A stretch of DNA of 64,000 nt from Sphaerisporangium siamense (GCF_014205275.1 NZ_JACHND010000001.1:1550001-1614000); one strand, 5' to 3'. Positions 1 to 9,381 are shown, counted from the stretch's first letter. A program made the numbers and translations. Notes: a model not told the origin generated them from the letters alone.

Positions 1-156
1 GTGACCGGGCGTCGCACACCGCGAAGGGGCGGGTAATTTGTGCGCTTCGCGACAGATGTCCGCTTAGTGAGGCAAATTCATGGGACACGAGGGGCCCCTG
101 CCGTACCCTGGTGTCTTCGGCAGGAAACCTGGCCGGCAACGACGAGGAGGTGGACC

Positions 157-1482
157 GTGACGCAAGAGCAGGATCACGGTCGGAGTACGGCGGCCCACGG
201 GTCGCGCATCGACGCCTACATCGACCGGTACGCCGCACGCGCGGCCGGGATGGTGGCCTCCGAGGTCCGAGCTCTTTTCGCCGTCGCATCGAGGCCCGAG
301 GTGGTCTCGCTGGCCGGCGGCATGCCGTACGTCACGGCCCTCCCCCTCGACAGCGTCGGCGAGCTCGTCGCCGACCTCGTGGCACGGCGCGGCACCGTCG
401 CGCTCCAGTACGGCTCCGGCCAGGGCGACGCGCACCTGCGCGAGCAGATCTGCGAGGTCATGCGCCTGGAGGGCATCGAGGCGGGCGCGGACGACGTCGT
501 CGTCACCGTCGGCTCCCAGCAGGCGCTCGACCTGATCACCCGCATCTTCATCGACCCGGGCGACGTGATCCTCGCCGAGGGCCCGTCCTACGTCGGCGCG
601 CTCGGCACGTTCTCGGCCTACGAGGCGTCCGTCGTCCACGTCGCCATGGACGACCACGGGCTCGTCCCCGAGGCTCTCGCCGAGACGATCGCCTCGCTGG
701 CGCGCCAGGGCCGCCGCATCAAGTTCCTCTACACCATCCCGAACTTCCAGAACCCCGCCGGCGTCACGCTCAACGCGGCCCGCCGCCGCCAGGTGCTGGA
801 CATCTGCCACCGGGCCGGCGTGCTGGTCGTGGAGGACAACCCCTACGGGCTTTTGGGCTTCGACGGCGAGCCGATGCGGGCATTACGAGCGGACGACCCG
901 GAAGGGGTCGTGTACCTGGGGTCGTTCTCCAAGACCCTCGCGCCCGGCTTCCGCGTCGGCTGGGCGCTCGCCCCGCACGCCGTCAGGGACAAGCTGGTGC
1001 TGGCGATGGAGTCGGCCGTGCTGTCGCATTCCAGCTTCTCCCAGCTCGCCGTCGGCCAGTACCTGGCCACCCAGCCGTGGCGTGAGCAGATCAAGACGTT
1101 CCGCGAGCTGTACCGGGAGCGGCGTGACACCATGCTCGCCGCGCTGGAGGCGCTCATGCCGGCCGGGTGCTCGTGGACCCGCCCCGCGGGCGGGTTCTTC
1201 GTGTGGATGACGCTGCCCGAGGGGCTGGACTCCAAGGCGATCCTGCCGCGCGCGGTCGCCGAGCGGGTGGCGTTCGTGCCCGGCACCGGCTTCTACGCCG
1301 ACGGGTCCGGCGCCCGCAACATGCGCCTGTCGTACTGCTACCCCGAGCCGCACCGCATCCGCGAGGGCGTGCGGCGCCTGGCGGGCGTGATCGAGCAGGA
1401 GCTGGTCATCCGCGACACGTTCGGCACGGGCTCGGCGCCGTCGCACTCCGGGGTGGACACCCCCGGGCCCGACGTAGCCTGA
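157..1482 (+). CDS. PLP-dependent aminotransferase (MocR/2-aminoadipate aminotransferase-like)
   Basis: A cytosolic fold-type I aminotransferase of 441 residues, of the kind that transfers amino groups between amino acids and 2-oxo acids; the substrate cannot be read from sequence. The PLP-binding lysine lies in GSFSKTLAPGFRVGW at about residue 259, and the N-terminal SLAGGMP and central YTIPNFQNPAG segments are typical of the LysN/2-aminoadipate group. There is no N-terminal winged-helix domain, so it is not a MocR regulator. I chose the GTG at 157 because a GAGGAGG ribosome site lies 7 bases before it; the frame stays open upstream to 40 without family similarity. A GC-rich hairpin follows the stop. 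Next to parB, ddl-like and threonine aldolase genes. Family is sure, substrate is not. Confidence 0.9.
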   Translation: MTQEQDHGRSTAAHGSRIDAYIDRYAARAAGMVASEVRALFAVASRPEVVSLAGGMPYVTALPLDSVGELVADLVARRGTVALQYGSGQGDAHLREQICEVMRLEGIEAGADDVVVTVGSQQALDLITRIFIDPGDVILAEGPSYVGALGTFSAYEASVVHVAMDDHGLVPEALAETIASLARQGRRIKFLYTIPNFQNPAGVTLNAARRRQVLDICHRAGVLVVEDNPYGLLGFDGEPMRALRADDPEGVVYLGSFSKTLAPGFRVGWALAPHAVRDKLVLAMESAVLSHSSFSQLAVGQYLATQPWREQIKTFRELYRERRDTMLAALEALMPAGCSWTRPAGGFFVWMTLPEGLDSKAILPRAVAERVAFVPGTGFYADGSGARNMRLSYCYPEPHRIREGVRRLAGVIEQELVIRDTFGTGSAPSHSGVDTPGPDVA

Positions 1483-1490
1483 AGTCGACG

Positions 1491-1520
1491 CGCGGCGCCC
1501 CCCTCCGGCGGGGCGCCGCG
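1491..1520 (+). terminator. GC-rich hairpin terminator after the aminotransferase
   Basis: Perfect 11-bp stem (cgcggcgcccc at 1491-1501 with its complement at 1510-1520) and an 8-base loop, beginning 9 bases after the stop codon. No long T-run, as is usual for actinobacterial terminators. Confidence 0.6.
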
Positions 1521-1587
1521 TCCCATCTTCCGGTCCTTTCGTCTTCGGACCGGTCTCTCTCATCTCCGGAAACGAGAAAGGTGCTCG

Positions 1588-2544
1588 ATGAGCGATCTCG
1601 GCCATGTGCTGGTGCTGGCGGGCGGATTGTCCTACGAGCGCGAGGTCTCGCTGCGCTCGGGCCGCCGGGTGAGCGAGGTGCTCCGCGCCGCCGGCATCGA
1701 CGTCGAGACGCGCGACACCGACTCCTCGCTGGTGCCCTCCGTCCTCGCCGACCCGCCGGACGCGGTGTTCGTGACCCTGCACGGCGGCAGCGGAGAGGAC
1801 GGCGCGATCCGCTCGGTGCTGGAGCTGCTGTCGGTCCCGTACGTGGGCGCGGCGCCGGACGCCTGCCGGATCGCCTTCGACAAGCCGACCGCCAAGACCG
1901 TCGTGCGATCGGTCGGGGTGCGCACGCCCGAGGCGGTCGTGCTGCCCAAGGAGACCTTCCACGACCTCGGCGCCTCAGCGGTGCTGGCCCGCATCATCGA
2001 CCGCCTGGGGCTGCCGCTGTTCGTCAAGCCGTCGCGCGGCGGGTCGGCGCTCGGGGCGTCCATCGTCCGCAAGGCCGACGAGCTGCCGGCCGCGATGGTG
2101 GGCTGCTTCGCGTACGGGGACACCGCGCTGGTCGAGCGGTACATCGAAGGCGTGGAGGTCGCGGTGTCCGTCGTCGACGTCGGCGACGGGCCCGCGGCGC
2201 TGCCGCCCGTCGAGATCGTCGCCGACGAGGGCGTGTACGACTACTCCGCCCGCTACACCGCCGGGCACACCGAGTTCTTCGCCCCCGCGCGGCTGCGCCC
2301 GGAGGTCGCCGAGGCGTGCGCCCAGATGGCGATCACCGCGCACACGGCCCTCGGCCTGCGCGACCTGTCACGCACCGACATCATCGTCGACGCCTCCGGT
2401 GAGCCCTACTTCCTGGAGGTGAACGTGGCGCCCGGCATGACGGAGACCTCGCTGCTGCCCATGGCGGTGGAGGCCGCCGGGCAGGACCTGTCGCAGATCT
2501 GCGCGGCCCTGCTGCGCGCCGCGGTCCGCCGCGCCGCCGCCTAG
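1588..2544 (+). CDS. D-alanine--D-alanine ligase-like ATP-grasp enzyme
   Basis: A 318-residue protein of the D-Ala-D-Ala ligase family, which joins two D-alanines with ATP for peptidoglycan precursors. The N-terminal segment LHGGSGEDGAIRSVLELL and the C-terminal EVNVAPGMTETS match the family motifs for substrate and Mg-ATP binding, and FVKPSRGGSALG in the middle is the ATP-grasp lysine region. The length is close to that of short bacterial Ddl enzymes (about 300-360). Start ATG at 1588 has AGAAAGG just upstream. Actinobacteria usually carry another Ddl elsewhere, so this may be a second copy or a relative with altered specificity. It runs in the same direction as the genes on both sides. Confidence 0.85.
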   Translation: MSDLGHVLVLAGGLSYEREVSLRSGRRVSEVLRAAGIDVETRDTDSSLVPSVLADPPDAVFVTLHGGSGEDGAIRSVLELLSVPYVGAAPDACRIAFDKPTAKTVVRSVGVRTPEAVVLPKETFHDLGASAVLARIIDRLGLPLFVKPSRGGSALGASIVRKADELPAAMVGCFAYGDTALVERYIEGVEVAVSVVDVGDGPAALPPVEIVADEGVYDYSARYTAGHTEFFAPARLRPEVAEACAQMAITAHTALGLRDLSRTDIIVDASGEPYFLEVNVAPGMTETSLLPMAVEAAGQDLSQICAALLRAAVRRAAA

Positions 2545-2610
2545 CGTCCCGGGGCGGCTCGCGGCATCCGCCCCGTCCGGCGCCGGCCCGGGCGGCATAG
2601 CCTTGCGGGC

Positions 2611-3657
2611 GTGATCGAAACCCTTCACCCCAAGAGCTTCGCCAGTGACAACCACGCGGGCGCGCACCCGTCCGTGGTGGCCGCCGCCGTCGCCGCCAAC
2701 GAGGGGGACGCGCCCGCCTACGGCGACGACCGGTGGACGGACGTGCTCTCCGGTCAGATCCGCGCCGAGTTCGGGGACGCGGCCGCGAGCCTCGTCGTCC
2801 TGAACGGCACCGGGGCCAACATGCTCAGCCTCAGCCTCCTGCTGGGGCGGCGGTACGAGGCGGTCATCTGCCCGGACACCGCGCACATCGCTACGCACGA
2901 GACGGGTGCGGCCGAGCGCGTCCTCGGCGTCAAGCTGATCACGGTGCCGACGCCCGACGGGAAGCTCACGCCCGGGGACGTGACCGCCCGGCTGGGCGGG
3001 CGCGGCAACATCAGCGAGGTGCAGCCGAGCGTCGTCTCCATCTCGCAGGTGACGGAGCTCGGAACCTGCTACACGCCGGACGAGGTCGCCGCGCTGGCCC
3101 GCACGGCGCACGACCACGGCATGACGCTGCACATGGACGGCGCCCGCCTGGCCAACGCGGCCGCCTTCCTCGGGTGCCCGCTGCGCGCGCTGACGACCGA
3201 CGCGGGCGTGGACGTGGTGAGCTTCGGCGCCAGCAAGAACGGCGCGATGGTCGGCGAGGCGGTGATTGTGCTGCGTCCCGAACTCGCGGAGGCGGGCCCG
3301 TTCCTGCGCCGGCAGACGCTGCAGCTCGCTTCCAAGATGCGCTTCGTCTCGGCGCAGATCTCCGCGCTGCTCACCGACGGGCTCTGGCGCCGGAACGCCG
3401 ATCAGGCCAACGCCATGGCCCGGCGGCTCGCCGACGGCGTGGCGGACCTTCCCGGCCTGGCGATCCGCTGGCCGGTCGAGTCGAACGCGGTCTTCGCCTC
3501 GCTGCCCGCGGCGGCGATCGACGAGCTGCGCGCCCGCTTCGCCTTCCACGTGTGGGACGAGGGCACCGGCACCGTCCGCTGGATGACCGCCTTCGACACC
3601 ACACCCGAGGACGTGGACACGTTCGTGACGGCGATCCGCCAGGTGCTCAAGAGTTGA
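2611..3657 (+). CDS. Threonine aldolase family protein (low-specificity)
   Basis: A 348-residue PLP enzyme of the beta-eliminating lyase/threonine aldolase family, which cleaves L-threonine or allo-threonine to glycine and acetaldehyde. The N-terminus FASDNHAGAHP matches the family opening, HMDGARLANA is the cofactor-binding aspartate motif, and the PLP lysine is K209 in FGASKNGAMVG. The GTG start at 2611 has no ribosome site but a -10-like TAGCCT at 2598-2603 lies only 7 bases before it, so the message may be leaderless. A parS site lies just after the stop. Convergent with parB. Confidence 0.88.
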   Translation: MIETLHPKSFASDNHAGAHPSVVAAAVAANEGDAPAYGDDRWTDVLSGQIRAEFGDAAASLVVLNGTGANMLSLSLLLGRRYEAVICPDTAHIATHETGAAERVLGVKLITVPTPDGKLTPGDVTARLGGRGNISEVQPSVVSISQVTELGTCYTPDEVAALARTAHDHGMTLHMDGARLANAAAFLGCPLRALTTDAGVDVVSFGASKNGAMVGEAVIVLRPELAEAGPFLRRQTLQLASKMRFVSAQISALLTDGLWRRNADQANAMARRLADGVADLPGLAIRWPVESNAVFASLPAAAIDELRARFAFHVWDEGTGTVRWMTAFDTTPEDVDTFVTAIRQVLKS

Positions 3658-3675
3658 CCCCGGGCACGGGGCGCG

Positions 3676-3691
3676 TGTTTCACGTGAAACG
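3676..3691. promoter_or_regulatory. parS: parS centromere site
   Basis: The palindrome gtttcacgtgaaac (3677-3690) is the conserved ParB binding site. It lies between the threonine aldolase stop and the parB stop, about 8 kb from oriC. Confidence 0.95.
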
Positions 3692-3711
3692 GCGCCACGG
3701 GACGACCCGCG

Positions 3712-4677
3712 TCAGTCCTCCAGCGCCGCTCCGGGAGCCATGGCGCTGATGATGCGCTCAAGGTCGTCCATCGAGGCGAACTCCACGACGATGCGTCCCT
3801 TGCGGCGGCCGAGATCGACCTTCACCCGGGTCTCGAAGTGGTCGGAGAGCCGGTGGGCGAGGTGGGACAGCGTCGGATCGGGGGCGTCCTTGGCGCGGCG
3901 GGCGCGGGGCGCCGGGGCGGCGGTCGCCTCCCCCATCGAGACGATCTCTTCCACGGTGCGGACGGACAGGCCCTCCGCGACGATGCGGGAGGCGAGGTGT
4001 TCCTGGCCCGCCGGATCGGTGAGCGCGAGGAGCGCCCGGGCGTGGCCCGCGCTGATCGTGCCGGCCGCGACGCGGACCTGGACGTTGCCCGGCAGGTTCA
4101 GCAGGCGGAGCGTGTTGGTGATGTGCGAGCGGGACCGTCCGACGCGCTGGGCGAGCTGTTCGTGGGTGGCGCCGAAGTCGTCCAGGAGCTGGCGGTACGC
4201 GGCCGCCTCTTCCAGCGCGTTGAGCTGTTCCCGCTGGAGGTTCTCGATCAGGGCGTCGCGGAGCATCGCGTCGTCCTGGGTGTTCCTGACGATGGCGGGG
4301 ATCTCGTCGAGCCCGAGGAGCTTGGACGCCCGCCAGCGCCGCTCCCCCATGACCAGCTCGTACGTTCCGTCGCCCAGGGAGCGTACGACGATCGGCTGGA
4401 GGAGGCCGACCTCGCGGATGGAGTCGGCCAGCTCGGTGATGGCGTCCTCGTCGAAGATCTCACGGGGCTGCCGCGGGTTCCTCGTGATCGCCTTGACAGG
4501 GATCTCCATGAAATAGGCGCCGGCGACGGGCTTCGGCCCGTCGTCCACCGGAGCGGCCTCGGCAATCGTGCCCGCACCGCCCGCCGCCTCGATGATCGGC
4601 CCGGTGGGGATCAGGGCGCCGAGTCCCTTCCCCAATCCACCACGCCTCTGCTGAGCCACGACTTCCTCCTCGCCCAA
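3712..4677 (-). CDS. parB: Chromosome partitioning protein ParB
   Basis: 321-residue CTP-dependent DNA clamp that loads at parS and works with ParA to segregate the origin. The N-terminal half carries the ParB/Srx nuclease-like domain with [21 protein letters not shown] as the conserved arginine patch. A helix-turn-helix follows ([20 protein letters not shown]), and the C-terminus (from [16 protein letters not shown]) is the dimer domain. The gene follows parA by 121 bp in the same direction. The first residues ([16 protein letters not shown]) match the short ParA-stimulating N-terminal peptide found in ParB proteins, which supports the start. Confidence 0.97.
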   Translation of the reverse strand: MGEEEVVAQQRRGGLGKGLGALIPTGPIIEAAGGAGTIAEAAPVDDGPKPVAGAYFMEIPVKAITRNPRQPREIFDEDAITELADSIREVGLLQPIVVRSLGDGTYELVMGERRWRASKLLGLDEIPAIVRNTQDDAMLRDALIENLQREQLNALEEAAAYRQLLDDFGATHEQLAQRVGRSRSHITNTLRLLNLPGNVQVRVAAGTISAGHARALLALTDPAGQEHLASRIVAEGLSVRTVEEIVSMGEATAAPAPRARRAKDAPDPTLSHLAHRLSDHFETRVKVDLGRRKGRIVVEFASMDDLERIISAMAPGAALED

Positions 4678-4798
4678 CGGCCCGCTCGCGCGGGACGGCC
4701 GTCCTCGTCGCCGCCGCCGCGTCTTCGACTTGATCCTGACGTACCGGTCGGGCCCGGCGCGTGCCCTCCTCCGCAGAAGGCGCCGCCACCGGACCGGG

Positions 4799-5869
4799 TC
4801 AGCCTTCCGCCACCGTGGCCCCCCGGAAGGCGAGTTCGCGGGCGGCGTCCATGTACGCCATGGCGCCGCTGGATCCGGCGTCGTAGGTGAGCACGGACTG
4901 CCCGTAGCTCGGCGCCTCCGACACCCGGACGCTGCGGGGGATCACCGTGTTCAGCACCGTGTCCTTGAAGTGCGAGCGCACCTCGTCGGCGACCTGGGAC
5001 GCCAGCCGCGTGCGGCCGTCGTACATGGTGAGCAGGATCGTGGAGACCTTCAGGGCCTGGTTCAGGTGCACGCGGACGAGCTCGACGTTCTGGAGGAGCT
5101 GGCTGACCCCTTCGAGCGCGTAGTACTCGCACTGGATGGGGATCATGACCTCTTCCGCCGCCACCATGGCGTTCACGGTGAGCAGGCCGAGCGAGGGCGG
5201 GCAGTCGATGAGGATGTAGTCGAGCTCGACGGCGTCGTAGGCCTGCAGGGCGCGCTTGAGCCGGGCCTCGCGCGCCACCAGGGACACCAGCTCGATCTCG
5301 GCGCCGGCCAGCCCGATCGTCGCGGGCGCGCAGTAGAGGTTGGGCATGTCCGGCACCGGCCTGACGATCTCGGCGAGCGCCATGTCATCGACCAGCACCT
5401 GATAGACGGACGGGATGTCACCGCGGTGCTCGACGGACAGGGCCGTCGAGGCGTTCCCCTGCGGGTCGAGGTCCACGACCAGGACGCGCTGGCCGTGCAT
5501 CGACAGCCCCGCGGCCAGGTTCACCGCCGTGGTGGTCTTGCCGACGCCGCCCTTCTGGTTGGCGATGGTGATGACGCGACACTTGGGAGGACGGGGCCAG
5601 TCGCCCTCACGCATACCTGAGGAGTAGCCGATCGAAGCGGCGGCCACGGGAGCTGACGGGGCTGTTTCACGTGAAACCACTGAGCTGAGCGCCTCTCGGA
5701 CCAGGGGCGAATCGCCGGAGTTACGGGGGGACTGTGAGACGGCCGTCGTCCTTTCGACCGGCTCGGCGTGGACTGACGGCCAGCCGAGGCCGGACGGCCT
5801 CCCGCTTGTGGCGGAGACATGACTACCCGGCCAGCCAAGGCCGCCTGCCGTGTCCGGCATAACCGTCAC
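4799..5869 (-). CDS. parA: Chromosome partitioning ATPase ParA
   Basis: Deviant Walker ATPase that moves ParB-parS complexes. KGGVGKTTT at residues 106-114 is the P-loop with signature lysine, and [11 protein letters not shown] is the Walker B/switch region. The frame gives 356 residues with an unusual N-terminal extension of about 95 before the usual start near [13 protein letters not shown] took the GTG at 5869 because it overlaps the rsmG stop (GTGA), but internal starts such as the methionine at residue 86 are possible. The second parS site sits inside this extension and encodes VSRE (residues 65-68). Confidence 0.93.
   Translation of the reverse strand: MTVMPDTAGGLGWPGSHVSATSGRPSGLGWPSVHAEPVERTTAVSQSPRNSGDSPLVREALSSVVSRETAPSAPVAAASIGYSSGMREGDWPRPPKCRVITIANQKGGVGKTTTAVNLAAGLSMHGQRVLVVDLDPQGNASTALSVEHRGDIPSVYQVLVDDMALAEIVRPVPDMPNLYCAPATIGLAGAEIELVSLVAREARLKRALQAYDAVELDYILIDCPPSLGLLTVNAMVAAEEVMIPIQCEYYALEGVSQLLQNVELVRVHLNQALKVSTILLTMYDGRTRLASQVADEVRSHFKDTVLNTVIPRSVRVSEAPSYGQSVLTYDAGSSGAMAYMDAARELAFRGATVAEG
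5664..5677. promoter_or_regulatory. parS: parS site within the 5' part of parA
   Basis: Perfect gtttcacgtgaaac palindrome inside the N-terminal extension of ParA; read on the minus strand its codons give V-S-R-E. Confidence 0.93.
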
Positions 5870-6558
5870 CTCTTCCGTCGGCGCCGCGTGGCTTGCGCGC
5901 GTCGAGCTGGCGAGCGTCCGGCGACCACCCGGACAAGAGTCGCGGGCGGATCGACCTTACCGCGCCCGACCGTGACAAGCTCGGCGGTCTCCACCCCATA
6001 GGAGTGCAATTGTTGTGTCGCGGCGTCCAACTCCTCCGCCGCGCGCTCCCCCTTCATCGCCAGGAGCTGGCCGCCGGGCCGGAGAAGGGGCATGGACCAC
6101 GAGAGCAGACGGTCCAGGGGAGCGACCGCGCGGGCGGAGGCGACGTCGAAGGTGCGCTGGCCGGCGAGCTCCTCGGCACGCCCGCGCACCACCTCGACGT
6201 TGTCAAGCTTCAGCCCCTCCACGCATTCCTCAAGGAAGGTCGTCCTGCGCAACAGAGGTTCCAGAAGGGTGACCTGGACGTCAGGCCGCACGATCGCCAG
6301 CACCACTCCGGGCAGGCCCGCGCCGGAGCCGATGTCGACGAGGTGCGCCGCCTGCGGCACGGCCTCGGCCACCACGGCGCAGTTCAGCAGATGTCGATCC
6401 CAGACGCGTGGGATCTCTCTCGGCCCAAGAAGCCCGCGCACGACGCCGGGACCGGCCAGCATCTCCGCGAACGCCTGGGCCCGGGGCCATGCTTCGCCGG
6501 TGAAAACCTCGCGCGCCACAGCGGGCGCGTCGGGCAGCTCGTCGCTTTCCGCCATCAC
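5866..6558 (-). CDS. rsmG: 16S rRNA (guanine527-N7)-methyltransferase RsmG (GidB)
   Basis: 230-residue SAM-dependent methyltransferase that makes m7G527 in 16S rRNA; loss gives low-level streptomycin resistance in known bacteria. The SAM-binding motif LVDIGSGAGLPGVVLAI spans residues 73-89, and the family hallmark RVWDRHLLNC precedes it (51-60). A basic tail ([12 protein letters not shown]) ends the protein. The stop overlaps the parA start by 4 bases, suggesting translational coupling. Separated from jag by a terminator, so rsmG-parA-parB is likely its own operon. Confidence 0.96.
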   Translation of the reverse strand: MMAESDELPDAPAVAREVFTGEAWPRAQAFAEMLAGPGVVRGLLGPREIPRVWDRHLLNCAVVAEAVPQAAHLVDIGSGAGLPGVVLAIVRPDVQVTLLEPLLRRTTFLEECVEGLKLDNVEVVRGRAEELAGQRTFDVASARAVAPLDRLLSWSMPLLRPGGQLLAMKGERAAEELDAATQQLHSYGVETAELVTVGRGKVDPPATLVRVVAGRSPARRAQATRRRRKR

Positions 6559-6827
6559 TCACTCAACTAGAACCGTCACAGCATCCCCGCGTAAGGGTAG
6601 CCGTCCCGGCGGTCTTCATCGCTCCGACGCGGCGGTCGTGTGGACGACGCGCACGCGCGGCATGAGCCGCCGGCCAGGGAATCGTGGGTCATCGCCGGTT
6701 CAAGAGCCGGTCAAAGATCGCGATGTCGGGGGAGGGGCGGCCACGGCCGTCCCGATCGGGGGGTTACAACATAAGCGACGCATCGGATGCCCGGCTCCTC
6801 CTCGCCGGAAAGAGCCCGGAAAACCGA
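6559..6827. other. Intergenic region upstream of rsmG
   Basis: About 270 bases without a supportable gene. It should carry the promoter of the rsmG-parA-parB operon (minus strand), but I could not single out a convincing -35/-10 pair. Confidence 0.4.
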
Positions 6828-6862
6828 CAGGCCGCCGGATCCCTCACGGGACCGGCGGCCTG
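6828..6862 (-). terminator. Intrinsic terminator after the jag gene
   Basis: Perfect 11-bp stem (caggccgccgg at 6828-6838, complement at 6852-6862) with a 13-base loop. Read on the minus strand it is followed by TCGGTTTT, a short T-run, 26 bases after the stop of jag. Confidence 0.75.
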
Positions 6863-6888
6863 CGTCGTTCAGGGACCCCGCTGACGCG

Positions 6889-7401
6889 TCAGGCGGGCAG
6901 GACGACGACGTAGCGGTCGGGCTCCTCGCCCTCGGACTCGCTGCGCAGCCCCGCGGCGGCCACGGCGTCGTGCACGATCTTGCGCTCGAACGGCGTCATC
7001 GGCTGCAGGGACTTCGCCTCCCCGGAACGCTTGACGTCCTCGGCCGCCTTCGCGCCGAGCTTGCTCAGCTCGACCCGCCTGCCCTGGCGGTAGCCGCCCA
7101 CGTCGAGCATGAGCCGGGAGCGCTCGCCCGTACGGCGGTGGACCGCCAGGCGGGTCAGCTCCTGCAGGGCCTCCAGGACCTCACCGTTCGGGCCGACGAG
7201 ATGCCCGCCCTTGATGTCGACGATGGAGACCAGGGCGCGGTCGCCTTCGACGTCCATGTCGATGTCGCCGTCGAGGTCGGCGATGTCCAGCAGCCCTTCG
7301 AGGTAGTCGGCCGCGATCTCGCCCTCCTGCTCCAGGGCGGCGACGTCAGGGGCGGCCTTCACGGCGGCCTGCTGAGCCTGTTCCTCGTTGACCTCTGTCA
7401 C
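6889..7401 (-). CDS. khpB: Jag/KhpB-type R3H and KH domain RNA-binding protein
   Basis: 170-residue cytosolic RNA-binding protein of the Jag/KhpB (SpoIIIJ-associated) family, thought to act on mRNAs for cell envelope and division genes. An acidic N-terminus (about 1-60) leads into a KH domain (GHLVGPNGEVLEALQELTRL) and a C-terminal R3H domain (PFERKIVHDAVAA, residues about 136-150). It lacks the long Jag_N domain of firmicute homologues, as is normal for Actinobacteria. GTG start; lies 24 bp after yidC in the same operon, the conserved yidC-jag pairing. Confidence 0.93.
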   Translation of the reverse strand: MTEVNEEQAQQAAVKAAPDVAALEQEGEIAADYLEGLLDIADLDGDIDMDVEGDRALVSIVDIKGGHLVGPNGEVLEALQELTRLAVHRRTGERSRLMLDVGGYRQGRRVELSKLGAKAAEDVKRSGEAKSLQPMTPFERKIVHDAVAAAGLRSESEGEEPDRYVVVLPA

Positions 7402-7425
7402 GTCCGGACTCCTTTAGACAACCGG

Positions 7426-8394
7426 CTACGACTTCTTGCTACCTGTGCGCTTGCTGCGCGGCTGCCTGCTGGGCTGCTGGCGGATGATCTTCTGCTCGGG
7501 CGCGGGCGGCGCGTCCTGGGGCGCGTCCGCCTGCTTGGCGGCGGCCTTGCCCGGAAGGATCCTGCTCATTAGCCCTGGCTTGGGCTCAGGCTGCACCACG
7601 TTGCCCTTGGCGTCGACGACCGGCATCGGGTGACGGCTGTAGAACCAATGCTGCTGACCGAGCGTCCACAGGTTGGTGGTGACCCAGTAAAGGATAAGCC
7701 CGAGCGCGAAGTTCAGGCTGAACACCGCGAACAGTGGCGAGATGTACATCAAGATCTTCTGCTGCTGGGCCATCGGGTTGTCCGGCATCTGCGCCATGGA
7801 GCGCTGGACGCTCTGCCGGACGGTCAGGAAGGTGGTGGTGGAGCTGATCGCCACGAAGATGCCGAGCACGATCTTCGTCATGATCGGGTCGGCGCCGAAC
7901 GCCTGGATGTCGTGGGCGCTGGTGAAGAACGTCGCCGGCACCGGCGCGCCGAAGATGTGCGCGGCGCGGGCGCTGTCGACCATCTCCTGGGTCATGCCGT
8001 GCGCGGCCTTGTCCTCGGCGATGGAGCGCAGCACGGTGAAGACCGAGATGAAGATCGGGAACTGTGCCACGATCGGCAGGCAGCCCCCGAGGGGGTTGGC
8101 GCCGGCCGTCTGGTACAGCTTCATGACCTCCTGGTTCATGCGCTGCTTGTCGTTCTTGTACTTCTTGCGCAGCTCTTGGACCTTGGGGGCCAGCTCCTGC
8201 ATCTTCTTGGAGGAGCGCATCTGCTTCAGGAAGAGCGGGAAGATCAGCAGTCGCATCAGCACTGTGAGCGTGATGATGGTCAGGGCCCAGTTCAACCCGT
8301 TGTCGGGCGGGATGATGACGCTGTAGGCCCCGTGAATCCAGGCGATCACCGTAGCGACCGCCTTGTACAGCGGCTCCAGGAATGACAGCTCCAC
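7426..8394 (-). CDS. yidC: Membrane protein insertase YidC
   Basis: 322-residue Oxa1/YidC insertase that places proteins into the cytoplasmic membrane alone or with SecYEG. The conserved core runs from the first transmembrane segment (ALTIITLTVLMRLLIFPLFL, containing the groove arginine) through the cytoplasmic hairpin (KKMQELAPKVQELRKKYKND) and the GGCLPIVAQFPIFISVF segment to the last helices near residue 255. The tail is basic (RQPRSKRTGSKKS), suited to ribosome contact. Like other Gram-positive members it lacks the large periplasmic domain of Gram-negatives. The GTG start is 4 bp after the yidD stop. Confidence 0.96.
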   Translation of the reverse strand: MELSFLEPLYKAVATVIAWIHGAYSVIIPPDNGLNWALTIITLTVLMRLLIFPLFLKQMRSSKKMQELAPKVQELRKKYKNDKQRMNQEVMKLYQTAGANPLGGCLPIVAQFPIFISVFTVLRSIAEDKAAHGMTQEMVDSARAAHIFGAPVPATFFTSAHDIQAFGADPIMTKIVLGIFVAISSTTTFLTVRQSVQRSMAQMPDNPMAQQQKILMYISPLFAVFSLNFALGLILYWVTTNLWTLGQQHWFYSRHPMPVVDAKGNVVQPEPKPGLMSRILPGKAAAKQADAPQDAPPAPEQKIIRQQPSRQPRSKRTGSKKS

Positions 8395-8398
8395 CGAG

Positions 8399-8755
8399 CT
8401 AGCTCCCTTGCGTTTCGTCGTGGGACCGGACCGGGCGCGGAGGCACCGGGTCGTAACCTCCCGGGTGGAAGGGGTGGCAACGCCCGATTCGCCGGACGGT
8501 CATCCACAGCCCCCGCGCCGCGCCGTGGACGGCGATCGCTTCGAGGCCATAGGCACTACAGGATGGTTCGAAGCGGCATCGCGGCCCGAGGAGGGGGCTG
8601 ATGAAGGCTCGATAGAACCGGATCGGGCCCAGCAGGACCCGCGCCGCCGGAGAGACCGCCGCGGAGGGCGTCGTCGGGCTCGGGACGGCGCCCGGCAGCG
8701 CGAAGCGCACCGGGGTGGCGGCCCGTGTCCCGGCCTCCGTGTCTCGGCTTGTCAT
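8399..8755 (-). CDS. yidD: Membrane protein insertion efficiency factor YidD
   Basis: Small YidD family protein (118 residues) that assists YidC-dependent insertion. The conserved core is [20 protein letters not shown], then SAYGLEAI and [17 protein letters not shown]. About 40 N-terminal residues rich in Ala/Thr/Pro precede the core and are not part of the family. A shorter start nearer the core is possible, but the ATG at 8755 overlaps the rnpA stop by 4 bases (ATGA), which supports this start. Confidence 0.93.
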   Translation of the reverse strand: MTSRDTEAGTRAATPVRFALPGAVPSPTTPSAAVSPAARVLLGPIRFYRAFISPLLGPRCRFEPSCSAYGLEAIAVHGAARGLWMTVRRIGRCHPFHPGGYDPVPPRPVRSHDETQGS

Positions 8756-9144
8756 GATCGTCCATCCGTCGCGGCCGGACGACCCTGCCGCCTTTCAGGC
8801 GACCGCCGCCCGATCAGTCGATCCAGCGCGACGTCGAGCTCGGCGGCGAGGTGCTCGCTTCGCGCGGACGCCGCCTGTGGATTGGCGCGTACAACAAGCA
8901 GGCTACCTCTCGGTAGAGAGTGCAGGCGGTGCCGCATGAGGTGACGCAGGCGACGCTTGACGCGGTTCCTGACGACCGCGCCGCCGACGGCCTTGGAGAC
9001 CACGAAGCCGACCAGGGGCGGGGCCTGGGGATCGCCCCGGTCGCTCAGGTGGGCGACGAGGGTGGGGCGTCCGGCGCGTCTTCCTCCCCGGATCGCGTTC
9101 GCGAACTCCTCACCCCGCCGCATGCGGGAGGCGGACGGCAACAC
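8752..9144 (-). CDS. rnpA: Ribonuclease P protein component
   Basis: 130-residue basic protein subunit of RNase P, which trims tRNA 5' leaders. The RNR signature is [15 protein letters not shown] (about residues 57-71), preceded by the central cleft segment [13 protein letters not shown]-terminus [13 protein letters not shown] is typical. GTG start. It sits between rpmH and yidD in the order found in almost all bacteria. Confidence 0.96.
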   Translation of the reverse strand: MLPSASRMRRGEEFANAIRGGRRAGRPTLVAHLSDRGDPQAPPLVGFVVSKAVGGAVVRNRVKRRLRHLMRHRLHSLPRGSLLVVRANPQAASARSEHLAAELDVALDRLIGRRSPERRQGRPAATDGRS

Positions 9145-9243
9145 GAGCGGACCTGCTTTCAGACCGGCACGGGTCCGGGCACGGCTATCGCCCGCCGGTC
9201 AGTTCCGACGGGCGAACGAACACGCACCGGACGCTCCGCGCCG

Positions 9244-9381
9244 TCAGGCGGAGAGCTCCACGCGGCCCTTGCGACGGCGGGCGGCGAGGATCGCGCGGCC
9301 GGCCCGCGTGCGCATGCGCAGCCGGAAGCCGTGGGTCTTCGCGCGGCGACGGTTGTTCGGCTGGAAAGTACGCTTGCTCAC
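9244..9381 (-). CDS. rpmH: 50S ribosomal protein L34
   Basis: 45-residue, strongly basic L34. It begins [19 protein letters not shown] from a GTG start at 9381 and ends KGRVELSA. The length is exactly that of actinobacterial L34. First gene of the rpmH-rnpA-yidD-yidC-jag unit, divergent from dnaA. Confidence 0.96.
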   Translation of the reverse strand: MSKRTFQPNNRRRAKTHGFRLRMRTRAGRAILAARRRKGRVELSA

